Both the position numbers and the translations under genes were made by a program. 64,000 bases of DNA from Sorghum bicolor (Eukaryota; Streptophyta; Magnoliopsida; Poales; Poaceae): NCBI RefSeq assembly GCF_000003195.3, contig NC_012871.2:45068378-45132377 (forward strand), in the 5' to 3' direction. Under the pieces are notes generated by a model. The model was not told where the DNA came from and searched no databases. It saw only the letters and a program-made list of their open reading frames with translations. Every line of letters begins with the position of its first letter. The first letter of the stretch is position 1. Positions 24,801 through 34,368 of this stretch are shown here, in pieces.

Positions 24801-26345
24801 ATCATTAGAGATACTTTACTAATGATTTATTTATTTTATAATTTACATAAAATTTTTGAATAAAACGAACGGTCAAACACGATTTCTAAAAGTCAAAACG
24901 TCACTCTTTTTGGGACGGAGGGAGTAAAGCTTAGCAGCAGCAACCAAGAGAATTTCCAACAATGCAGAACAAGCAGCAAGATCACAACCTGCCAGTAGTT
25001 ACATATCAAGGTTCTACCTATGCAATAAACAATGCTAACCACTGGACAAATATGCAGTAGTATGAATGTGTGAACTGGTACCATTCATTGGTCTCCCGCT
25101 AAAAACAGAACTAGCTCAGCAAATATTTCTGACCTGGGACATTGGCAAATGCAGTGGTGCCTGAAGCATATTATGTCATGTAGAAACAAACTCATGGATT
25201 TCACATATAAGTGCACAGTCAGTGTTTGAAGTACCGGTCAGAAAGTTGTTATTTTTCACCTTCCACATTTGGCACAACCCAGAAGCTCATGATTTAAAGC
25301 AATCAGTAAGGTCACAAGAATGTGTCATCGTTATAAAATCAAGGTGCTATGGCTACCTACACAACAAACCAGCTTATTGTACAAGTATGCAGTACCATCA
25401 ACTTGCGGACTTGCAACACTTGCCGATTCCCCACCATAAGTGGAACCAAGCAAGTTTGGTGGCCAAACATTTCTGCTCTGGGACATCAGCATCTCCATCT
25501 CCAATGGCGTCTGAACCATCTTGTGTACTGTGGAAAGATGAAACACGCCCATTTTTTATTTCACATGTAAGTGTGCAGTTAATAGTTAAAATAATATCAT
25601 AGTTTTCTGAAAGATCACATAAGAGAAGAGTTCAGCACTAATTATCAAAATGAAGGTGCTACCTATCCAACTCATGCTTACCGTCAGATGGCTGCGCAAT
25701 ACCATGAACTTGTGAATTTGTAACCTTATTCAGTTCCCCACCATAAGTGGAATCAGGCAAATTTGGTGGGTGGACTTTTCTGCTTCGGGACATCAGCAGC
25801 TCAAGTGACGTCTGCATCATCTTGTATACTGTGGAAACACAACAATGGATGTCACATGTAAGTGCAGGATAAACATTTAAGGGCACCGATCAGAATGATA
25901 TTGTTTTCACCTTCTGGGTTTGCATCAAGCCAGGAATGGGCACCTCTCGAATCGACTATATTCTTTTCAGTACGAGCATTGTATCTGCAATTCAGTTCAG
26001 ATGGCTCTGAACTCCCTTGCATTTCCAAACACTTTATGTGAGGCCTGTATTGGTTCCTCATTACATTAGCTGCAAGCTGTGCTTCAGAATCTGCAGTGTC
26101 CATTCGGCAGCCAGCATCATCATGTTTGTAACTTCCTACTAAAAAAAAAGGCGTGCAGAGAAGTTGTTTTGGCAACCATATACATAACACCTGCATTAAG
26201 GATATTGATCGAGATTCACCAGCATCAAGGCACATTTACCTTGTGGGTGCGGTGAGTAACTGTAGTTCACATGCTGATGCTGGCCACTTCGATTGGTAAT
26301 ATCTGACAGAGCAGCCCTATCATACCGCCTTCCGAATGCTGACAT
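12855..26345 (-). CDS. EMSY-LIKE protein (ENT + Agenet/Tudor-like), 12 coding exons
   Basis: A plant EMSY-LIKE chromatin reader; family members act in the nucleus in defence and development. Coding exons, minus strand in order: 26345-26240, 26135-25911, 25828-25682, 25527-25396, 22904-22696, 22598-22489, 22399-22156, 22074-21853, 21779-21711, 13580-13329, 13225-13157, 12929-12855. All junctions have GT/AG, phases agree and lengths sum to 1860 nt (619 aa plus TAA). Residues about 245-305 are the ENT domain ([29 protein letters not shown]). About 434-490 is the Agenet/Tudor-like domain ([31 protein letters not shown]). The C-terminus has the family block [13 protein letters not shown] and [17 protein letters not shown]. 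The N-terminal 200 residues ([20 protein letters not shown] onward) lie outside the family core and I do not recognise them. Introns hold a Copia element, LINE end and MITEs, yet the frame is intact. Confidence 0.85.
13768..14019. mobile_element. Tourist-like MITE (TSD TAA) in EMSY-like intron
   Basis: Begins GAGCAGGTATAATAATGGG and ends CTATTATTGACCTTGCTC, inverted repeats, flanked by TAA (13765-13767, 14020-14022). Internal arms GCTTATAGCCAAGC and GCTTATAGTCAAGC pair as well. 252 bp, within the 8.1 kb intron between coding exons 9 and 10. Confidence 0.85.
14238..14440 (-). mobile_element. Helitron 3' end, with LINE-like tail upstream
   Basis: Read on the minus strand the sequence ends in a hairpin-capable CCCGCAGCAACATGCAGGG, then TATCCTT and CTAG at 14241-14238, next to A (14237). 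This is the grass Helitron 3' signature. No matching TCTCTA-type 5' end was found to the right before the Copia element. At about 14370-14430 the minus strand also shows a CCCTCTTAATTGATAGGC-type sequence that looks like a plant LINE 3' end. Extent beyond 14440 is unknown. Confidence 0.45.
14921..15044 (+). repeat. Copia 5' LTR
   Basis: Starts TGTTACATG and ends TTCTGACA directly before the primer-binding-like TGGTATCAGG. It aligns with 21300-21417 with several substitutions and small indels. Confidence 0.8.
15480..21240 (+). pseudogene. Copia polyprotein remnant (gag-PR-IN-RT-RH), multiply frameshifted
   Basis: Pieces occur in the right order in shifting frames. About 15580-16100 is gag-like. 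At about 16466-16490 lies the protease triad context WFLDSG. Integrase core remnants lie at 17480-17865 ([21 protein letters not shown]). RT follows with VKNAFLNG near 18770 and the catalytic YVDDM near 19010, then RNase H near 19610-19770 ([10 protein letters not shown]) continuing after an insertion at 21095-21200 ([15 protein letters not shown]). About 110 bp of the integrase region (about 17530-17635) is repeated in tandem at about 17625-17720. Stops and frameshifts are frequent, so it is non-functional. Confidence 0.85.
19774..21087. mobile_element. 1.3 kb unclassified insertion in Copia RNase H
   Basis: The RNase H coding sequence is interrupted: AGTATTG occurs at 19767-19773 and again at 21088-21094, and the protein resumes immediately after. 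The inserted 1314 bp starts TTAGGGCCCGG and ends CGGGCCTAGAACAACA; there is a weak inverted match (TAGGGCCCGG with CTAGGCCCGAG). The middle (20105-20610) is rich in GACGATTAATCG repeats in both orientations. No transposase ORF. The 7-8 bp duplication and TAGGG start suggest hAT, but this is not certain. Confidence 0.6.
21300..21417 (+). repeat. Copia 3' LTR
   Basis: Starts TGATGTACATATGTTGTG just after the purine tract GAAGGGGGTG and ends TCTAACA; pairs with 14921-15044. Confidence 0.8.
23087..23280 (-). mobile_element. 5'-truncated LINE end with 13 bp TSD
   Basis: TAGTTACTTAGTT lies at 23074-23086 and again at 23281-23293. Between them, read on the minus strand, is CTTAATGCAATGACACGCAG then CTCTCCTGCGTATCGAGAAA and an A run, the usual 3' end of grass L1-type LINEs. 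Only about 190 bp was inserted, so no coding part. Located in the intron between coding exons 4 and 5 of the EMSY-like gene. Confidence 0.85.
24689..24924. mobile_element. Stowaway MITE (TSD TA)
   Basis: Begins CTCCCTCCGTCCCAAAAAGA and ends TCTTTTTGGGACGGAGGGAG, a near-perfect inverted repeat flanked by TA. 236 bp, in the intron between coding exons 4 and 5 of the EMSY-like gene. Confidence 0.93.
25060..25860 (-). repeat. Tandemly duplicated exon-intron unit (3 copies, one dead)
   Basis: Coding exons 3 (25828-25682) and 4 (25527-25396) of the EMSY-like gene are homologous: both begin with a TTTCCACAG acceptor then TAYACAAGATG, and both contain CCACCAAA and GGTTCCACTTATGGTGGGGAA-like blocks. 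Flanking intron sequence is similar too (GTAGCACCTTNATTTTAT). A third copy at about 25085-25190 keeps AATATGCTTCAGGC and ATGTCCCAGGTCAGAAA but has lost frame and splice sites. Unit about 300 bp. Confidence 0.75.
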
Positions 26346-27120
26346 TTGCAAATGCTTGTGATTTGTGAGACAAAAATCACTTGATCCTACAGGTGACCAA
26401 AGGACAGAGTTATGTACTTATGTGAGGCAAAATTCACTTGTTCCTGCAGGCGCCCAAGGGAAAATTTATGTTTCACTGTTTCGGCACAAACTTGCTTGAG
26501 TGTTATACCCCGGCTACATTTGGAACACGACCAAAACAACCGAGAAACTGGAAGAATAAATTTCAGGCCACTAGTAAATTGCCGTCATCAGAAGGCGAGA
26601 TGTTATTGTCGGTGTTCTTCACATTAGTCCTAAGTGGTTATCTAATGCATTAGTCCCGCAACTACTTGAATGAATCAAAGGTGGCACTAGTCGGAATACA
26701 TTAATCTACTGGTTTACTCGCGTAATCGCAAAACTGGCATGAAAACTCACAAGTTCTGGAGCCCAGCAGTGGCGCGGCGACGTTAGTGGCTCCAAATTCG
26801 CTGGACGGAGCGGGGATTGGCGAAATTGCCGTCGATCAGTTAGGGTTAGGGCACTGGGCACCGGCGGCGGCGTCGAGTGCGGCGCGCCTGAGATAAATGC
26901 TGACGAGCGTCGTGGTGGATCGGACTACGGAGAGAGGGAAACGGCGAGGCGGCCGAACTGAGGAGGTGAGACCGCCGTCGGTGCCAAGCACAGCGCGGTG
27001 GCCTCCGAGAGCAAGAGGAGGGAGGGAGAGGAGTGATCGAGGGAAGCAACTGCGCACGACGGCACGATGCATTTGCACTTCGAAACCGCAGTTGGCAGTT
27101 GAGGATTAGCACTGAGGTGA
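26240..27120 (-). promoter_or_regulatory. EMSY-like gene 5' UTR region and probable promoter
   Basis: Upstream of ATG 26345 an acceptor CCTGTAG lies just before 26386, implying a leader intron. The GC-rich segment 26760-27110 has the look of a first, untranslated exon and CpG-rich promoter. Around 26361-26460 a roughly 60 bp segment (GTGAGRCAAAAWTCACTTG...CAGGYGMCCAAGG) is duplicated in tandem. The exact transcription start and leader exon borders cannot be set from sequence alone. Confidence 0.45.
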
Positions 27121-28130
27121 GGACATGCCGCGCCACACGCTCACCTAGTAGCATTTTGATTTTTTGAGATTTGAAATTCAAACACCTATCACCTGTAGAT
27201 CCACGTATGCATCCGGTTAATGACCTGCTGCCTGGAACGTTTTGGCCGTTTATTAATCTGCTCCACATCTGTCTCACAAAAAAAAAAAAACTGCTCCACA
27301 TCTCTCCAACTGCCTCTGAACCTAAACTCTAGTCCGATGACCATCGAAAGTAGGCCTTGTTTAGTTCACTCCAAAAAAAAATCAAGATTTGTACTCACAT
27401 CAAATCTTACGACTCATGCATATCTCTACAACTAAAAATTATAAAGATGATCCATCTACCACATCCATGGTGAAGCCACAACTCCCTTTTTACTGTGTCA
27501 TGATAGGCTATCCATCAACCCAGGCCTCATTCACCCATGCATGCAAAATTGTTTTAGCGAATTTAAAAAAGTCAGAAGATATACATTAAATTTTGATTGC
27601 ACCATTAAATTTCTTATAACAAATTCTTTAAAACAAGATCACACATGGATATATTTAGATAAAATTTTATTAATGAATATTTATATTATAAAGATAAAAT
27701 ATTTTCTTTTATTAAGTAGAGACAATATTCTAGGTTCAACAGACAATGTTATGTCTTTGTAAAAAAATGTTATCGATTTAGAAGAATAGTATTTTGGTTT
27801 TAGGTTTATAAAACTGATATTACAATCTCTACTCCTAAAAAGAATCACTCAGACCCGTCTACCGTCGCCGCGGTGAAGCCTGCTAGCTATTGTTTGCGCC
27901 GACATGTGGGCCCCTACGACGCCTCTTCCGCACACGCCCCCACTTGGTCGTTCGTCTATCATCCAGGGCAACCAAAAAAGGTTTTTTTTAGCCATTACGC
28001 ACGGCGCTCGCGAAGCGAAGTGGCCCTTAGCGAGGTCCCTGGCACTGCGGCATTCGTGACATGCCATTGCCACGCGCGGACCAAGCTAGCGCGCTGCATG
28101 CGGTGGACACGGATACCAGCTGCCACAGAA
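27121..28130. other. Intergenic with MITE and Helitron end candidates
   Basis: At 27353 GGCCTTGTTTAGTTCACTCC starts a MITE-like end of the family seen at 10529; its other end is not clear. At 27828 A is followed by TCTCTACTCCTAAAAAG, which resembles a Helitron 5' end on the plus strand. 27840-28100 is GC-rich without a recognisable ORF. Confidence 0.4.
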
Positions 28131-29586
28131 CCGACCAAATTATAAGAGTTCAAGTGTAGAAACGATCGACAAGCAATCAAGTTTTCAAACTTGAGCCCAT
28201 ATAATCCCAGAAGGACTTCAAACCAACTTGCAACAAACCAAGATCGTAATAGTTCAACACAACACAGCGAATGTTACATAGTCATTCATTGCCGTCGAAG
28301 CGGCACCACATCGGAGTTACTAAGTTATTACAACATATGTTTGAAGTAGCGGAAGCAAAATAATTACACACACTTTCCAAGGTTCATTTCACAAGTTCTT
28401 GTTCAGCCAAGGTCTCATGCCACCTATCCAAAAGCAACAGGTACGAAGTAGTTAGAGAACCGTGCCCAACGGTTAGTCCTCATCCCCAGCGGAATGGAGA
28501 CAGGTCTTGCAGAAGCCATCATAAAATATATCACCCTGAGTACGAGAATGTACTCAGCTAGACTTACCCGTCTAGTAAAACATAAAAGACACCAAGGATC
28601 ATGCAAGGCTAATATCAAGTGGAGCTGGTTGACTCAACATTTGCCAAAAGCTTAAATTATAACTACAATGTTGTGAGAGCATCATCTTAATCATCATTAG
28701 CCTACCACTAGATTAGCACCTGTACTAAAACACATCACTTGATTATTACAATCAATAATAACCATATCAAGTTCATCATGTACTCTTGCTTGCTATCATC
28801 ATTATCATGAACCAAAGTTCTTTAGTGAATACTACGTTTGCCGCTGCTCTGTCAAGTTCTCACTATCCGGGAGAGACGGCGATTCGAATCGATTCCTATC
28901 CAGCTGGAGGGTTATTCCTAGCACTCACCCAAGCATCCCCCGTCGGAGAGCCAGCGGGTCACCTTTGGTACGACTCAGGAATCGCAGCTCCGATCAGCGC
29001 CGCACTCCCAGGGCTACCACTCTGCCAGGGAGGTCAGGAATTTTAACTCACCTGCCTTTGGGCTTACGCCAATGGTCCCCCGCACACCGCACTTCCTCCG
29101 GTAGTGCGCACTTTATACTTGCCGGTCTTCCGGCTTGAGTCATACTAGTAGGCTTCGCGGTCGGAATGAGTTATCCGGCCAACTAAGTGTTAGGCATGCG
29201 TTCAACATGACAAGAGGACGTACAACGGTCGGTCCTTAGCTGCCACAGACGGAGTTACTACAACCTTGCAAAACTCCGCCCGGCTTAAGTCAATTTAATC
29301 AGGTTCCATCCACGATAGCACATATAGTCCATCGTGATCCGACATAACCCTATTTCGCGCAGGTGACAGGATATCACCCGACTTCTACCGATTAAAGCAT
29401 GGCTAAGCTGCTACTCGATCCTAACTCTATAACCAGGTAGTGGTAAGATATCTGGACAAGGATTGAGTAAAATGCAGCAAATGTTTCATCACAACTCCTA
29501 TACTTAAATGCATCAATAGATATAACATATTCAAGTAAACTTTCGAAAGTAAAGGGGAAACTTAGGATTAGGGATGAAAATGGATC

Positions 29587-30278
29587 TGTTGATGCAAAAC
29601 TGGTCTGCAAACACAAAGGGCTAATACCCGATTCAAACGTTAAGGCGTGCCAGCCGATTTGACCTTGCTATCGGCAAAGGTGATAACTCGAATACTTTAG
29701 TCCTGACAACAGCGATGCGCCCGGATGTCACGGCTAAGAGGTACTCACGCGGAACTTGAGAACACGCCGAGCTTAAGTCGACGAATTCCTAAGAACTCGT
29801 AACAAAAGGAAAAAGTATGACGAAGTCGTCGAAAAGTAAATGCTGGAATATGAGTAAAAACGTGTGTTTGATTTCTTGATTGATTATTACAAGGCCCTAG
29901 GGTCTATATTTATATCCTGCTCAAAGAGCTACAACCAGACACGATTAGAATTCGAATTCCAAATTACACGGAATCCGTATACAAAACGATGCAAATAATT
30001 AAGGAAATAACAAAACTATCCCTCGTGACAAACCGAAACTCCTCCACATAACGACCGGCAGTTTCCAGACTCCTCCTTTGCATCATCGGCAGATCCTTTG
30101 CCATAGTCATCGGCAGACTTTCTTATCTAGCCATCGGCACCATATTACTGCCTGTGGACTTAGTCACATTCAACTTCTCCCTCATCGGCAACCATCCTCA
30201 TCGGCAACCCGCTTTGTAAACATCGTACTGCCACCTTATTCTGCCATCCTAGACACGTGCCCAAAAACGGTGTCAACA
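29587..30278 (-). repeat. Tat element 3' LTR
   Basis: Starts TGTTGATGCAAAACTGG and ends AACGGTGTCAACA as read on the plus strand; equal in length to 50540-51231. A minus-strand TATAAATA box lies at 29907-29914. Contains many ATCGGCA motifs. Confidence 0.93.
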
Positions 30279-30761
30279 CATGCCCCCCAGTTTCGGAGTA
30301 TAAAACTATTAATGCTCCGAAATTCTCTGCAGTAATGATGCCTTCTCCCGCAATTAATGCTCCTAATCTGGTAACCGACAACCTCAATCTGGACAACTCT
30401 GATCCTAATCCTCCGCAGATTCCTCGAAATCCCCAACTTCCTAAACGGGCATTTTTCTCAGTCGTACATCGGCAACAATACCGTTACAAAGATCTGCCGA
30501 TGTTCTGACCAGGATATTCGCAAAAACGGTTACTTCCCCTCTATCCGCCCATCGGCAATATGACCGTTATAGAATATCGCCGATAGACCAACCAGGAGAT
30601 CTCGCACAGTAAAATATCTTCAGATAATGACCGCTTTCCGTCAAATCACCTGCACAATCCCTGGATTACCGTGCGAACAGTTACCATATCCACCTGAGTA
30701 CCCTCGGATTTCTCGGATGCGGCAAAGAGATAAGTCGGATTTGCCCTTGCCCATCTTGTCC

Positions 30762-30769
30762 TATAAATA
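30762..30769 (+). promoter_or_regulatory. TATA box of the antisense PMD gene
   Basis: TATAAATA within CCTATAAATAG, about 150 bp upstream of ATG 30919, followed about 30 bp later by a pyrimidine-rich, CA-containing leader. It points away from the 3' LTR and toward the PMD gene, so the gene has its own promoter independent of the LTR. Confidence 0.6.
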
Positions 30770-30918
30770 GTTCCTTCTTGGGTACTCCTTCCCCATCACA
30801 CCATTCTACTACCCAACTTTACTTTTCCAGCGGCGGCGCCACCAAAAACTCCTAAGGTCTCCGACAAGTACCCCTCTTCATCAACTCCGGCGCCTTCACA
30901 CGCTTCCTTCGCAGCAAG

Positions 30919-33900
30919 ATGGCCGTCGGGTTCGTCGTCCCTGAGGTCAAATCTCCACCCCGTCTTCTGTATTTTTCTTCATATCCCTGTTCACTCGCAA
31001 TTCATTTTACTGAACATCTTCCTTTTCTTTCCTCTTTGTATTTCTTTTTACGCCCAAAATCACTAGGAATTGTCCAACAAAATTGTCATCCCCACCGATC
31101 AACCACACCTTCAATGCCTCGGCCCTCTAGGGGACCCAGATCCAACTGACCTTATCAACGCAGAAACTAACAGGATCCCCTTCAAAGCCGAAAATTTTTC
31201 CTTAGATCTGTGGAAGGACACCTTCCGCTCTTGGCCCAGCCCAACTGTAGGGTGGAAAGACTGGTTCTTGAGGGTCAGCAACTCTAATGAAGTTCAGTGG
31301 GGTGAAAGGAATCTAGCCCAATGCATTAGATTGTCCATTACCGATATGCATAGGAACGAGTCACTGCTGATAGCTGCATCCTACTTTTGGTCAGACACCC
31401 TCAATGCTTTTGCCTTTGGCCACGGCCCTGCTTCTCCTACTCTTGCCGATGTAGCCATGCTTACTGGTCTAGATATATCTTCTGCCGATAGCACCCACTT
31501 TTTTGATACTGCCCCTAGTGCCAAAGTGGAGACTCGCGCTATCGGCGGTTGGTCGGGGTACATTCAGAAGTACTGTGGGAAAGGATCTGTCACCATAAAG
31601 GAACAAACCACCTTTCTGAACATGTGGCTGGACAAGTTTGTATTCTGTGGTCGATCGGCAGGACCGACTTCTGTCTACCTATCGGCAGCAGAAAGACTGG
31701 CTAACGGTGGCCGATTCCCTCTCGGCCGATACTTGCTTGGCACTGCTTACCACCTTCTCCATCAAGTAGCCCAGAAACTTCTGCTCGGCCAATCCATTGG
31801 CAACTTGGGAGGCCCCTGGTGGTTTGTCAACATGTGGCTCAATCTGCATCTGCACAAGCGTCTCAACTTCAACCTGTTCACACAGCGTTTCCCAAGAGAT
31901 ATAGCTGAAAACCATGTATTGGGTGAAGAGGAATCGGCAACACGCGCCCCCTTGAACTTTGGCGAAGCTGTCATAGTTCTGCCTGGTTCAGGGGGTAATC
32001 CAGATCAGATCGGCCGATTCTTCCAGACTCTGTATGAGGGTTTGACCAGAGACGAACGACCATGGTTGGCTTATGATGACCCAGATAGCATGCTCCCTCT
32101 GACCTTCAATCCATTTGATGAAGCTCTCGACAGGGACAATGAGGTGATGATGGCAATTGTGACTCCCAGAATCATTCCAGTGAATTTCTTTGGTAGCACA
32201 AAAACCTCCCCTCATACTTACGAATTTTACAATCCATCGGCATTAGCTCGCCAGTTAGCTTTCGGCCAGTTGCCGATTGCACTTCCTTATGCCGATGTGA
32301 TAAAACCCAGAGAAACTATCAACAACCTTCTTGAGTGGACTCGAGCAGCCCAACTACCACCAAACGCCGATATAGATGTAAATCTGTCAGAATGGGTTCC
32401 GGCTGCTTTTATCACTCAGGCATACAAGTTATGGTGGGCAGAATGGAAAGAGCATCTATTCTGCAGATCGGCACTTTCATACCGCGGCATGATTGACTCC
32501 GAATACGAAGTTCCCGATGACACTGTAAGTAACTCAAACCAACGTTTCATTTTCTCAATATTACCCCCATCGGCAGCTTACCCTTGTATTCCTTTTGCAG
32601 GTTGACAATATTCCTCCATTGGTTAGCAGGAGTGGCAGGCCGATCGACCTGTTTCCATCAGGCCCGATTTCCTCAATCGGCCACAATGCTCCCACTCTAG
32701 CTTCCATCGTGCATCGGGGTGTACGCCTCAGGAAAGTCACCACCAGAAGAACTCAGACATCACCAACGGTTGCTGCTCCCACTCTTGCGCGGGCTTTCAA
32801 GGCAATTTGTCAAATCTTTTCCTTTATGCTGACTATCTTTATATCGGCTATATTTATGCTTATAAACCCTTGTTCATTATTGCAGCAAACCGGCGCATCG
32901 GCGAAAGCCAGGTGTGAGAGTACCGATGCCCCCCAGTCTAGCCAACCCAAGAGAAAGGGCACCACGGGTGCTAAGACTGGAACAAAGCGCCAGAAGGTAG
33001 CAACTCCCCCTCCTCCTCCGGTATCTCCAATTCCGGTGGAGTCTTCTCCTTCTTCTCCAGAAGCCCAGCCACAGCAAGCACCATCTCCCCCACCTATGCA
33101 GGAAGCACCACAGATAGAAGAACCCCAACAGGAAGGATCTCAAACAGAAGATACATCAGCTGACACGGGTGAACAAACAACTGGCCCGGTGGGTCCAGTT
33201 ATACCATCGGCAGTTCTCCCGATTCAGACAACCGTTGTCCCTCCTCCAGGTAACATACTTTAACAATATCGCTACCGATGAACTTATTCTTATCTAGTCT
33301 CATAACTCCTTTTGTCTTCTTTCAGTTGATATCGTTCCATCGGCAATCTCAGCCGATCAACCTGTAGCTCCATCGGCATCTTTGGCCGATCAGCCTGCAG
33401 CTCCGTCAGCACTTCTCAGTCAAAGACAAGAGATCGCCTTGAAGCAAGTAAGTCACCGTTTACCGTTAGCACTATTTGCCGATTCTCTAAGTATGAGCTA
33501 ATTTTGCTTTCCCTCCCAGGAACAAGATTCTCCCGATAGCCTGTTCTCCTTCGCCATCGATCTCTCTGAAGAAGAAGGTGAAGAAGCAAGCACTTCTCAG
33601 ACGGTCGGCATCACATCGGCAGAGGTCAGGGTCAGGCTGGAAGAATTGTCAGCTCTCCTTCACCAGGACACAACGCAATTGGTTGATGATTCCGACCCTA
33701 CCAAGACCCTGTTCAGAACTCTCAGAGGCCAAATCCCAGCCGATGTTGAAGAAATCCTGTTCCAAGCCGCTCATCTGGAGAGTCGCCAGCTGCAGTACCA
33801 AAGAGCTTCTCGGCGGCTTGCCGATAGAGCCGCTCAGACTCAACTCTCCGATGAAATGAGGAAAGAGAAGCTTTTGACCGATGAGAAGCACAAGAACATC

Positions 33901-34215
33901 GGTATCCTGAGATCTTCTGGAGACGCGCTGAAGCAGAAGATATCCGATCTATCGGCAAGAAAAGAGTCCTTGTTGGCGGAGCTCAAGGAAGTAGAGAACG
34001 CTCTGTCCCAAGCCCAACAGGAAGAGAGCCAATTGCCAGAGACCATCAGGCTTCTTGAGCGCGAGCGAAATGCTCATGGTCGCAAAGCACTCCAACTGAA
34101 GAAGAAGCTGAAGCCGATAGAAGGTTCTGCCGATGATGATATTAAGGAGATAGAAGCAGCCAACCAAATTCGGCTACGCGCTATATCGGCAATCCAGACG
34201 CTGCTTAACACATAG
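30919..34215 (+). CDS. Plant mobile domain (PMD) protein, 6 exons, antisense in Tat element
   Basis: Exons 30919-30945, 31067-32524, 32601-32801, 32886-33249, 33326-33447, 33520-34215; phases agree and total 2868 nt (955 aa plus TAG). Intron 3 uses a GC donor (AAG|GCAATT); the others are GT-AG. Residues about 30-440 match the plant mobile domain/aminotransferase-like family, with NLAQCIRLSITDM, LADVAMLTGLDI and GGPWWFVNMWLNLHL. Around 584-599 is a basic patch (KRKG...TKRQK, possible NLS), then a Pro/Ser/Gln-rich linker. From about 725 to 955 comes an acidic then charged, Leu-rich region likely to form a coiled coil. PMD proteins of the MAIN/MAIL1 type act in plant chromatin silencing and DNA stability; copies in Ty3 elements are known. 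It ends 153 bp from, and tail to tail with, the element's pol. The function in the element is unknown. Confidence 0.85.
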
Positions 34216-34368
34216 AGTTTCCATCGGCATTGTATCTGCGCTTTCCTGCTTCCTCAACTTTTAGTCTAGCCGATAGGACTGTTATCGGCGCCTAAACTTT
34301 TGAAACACCAAGTCTTGTCCCCAAGCATTTGGATCCAGCCGATAGGAGTGTTATCGGCACCTAAACTT

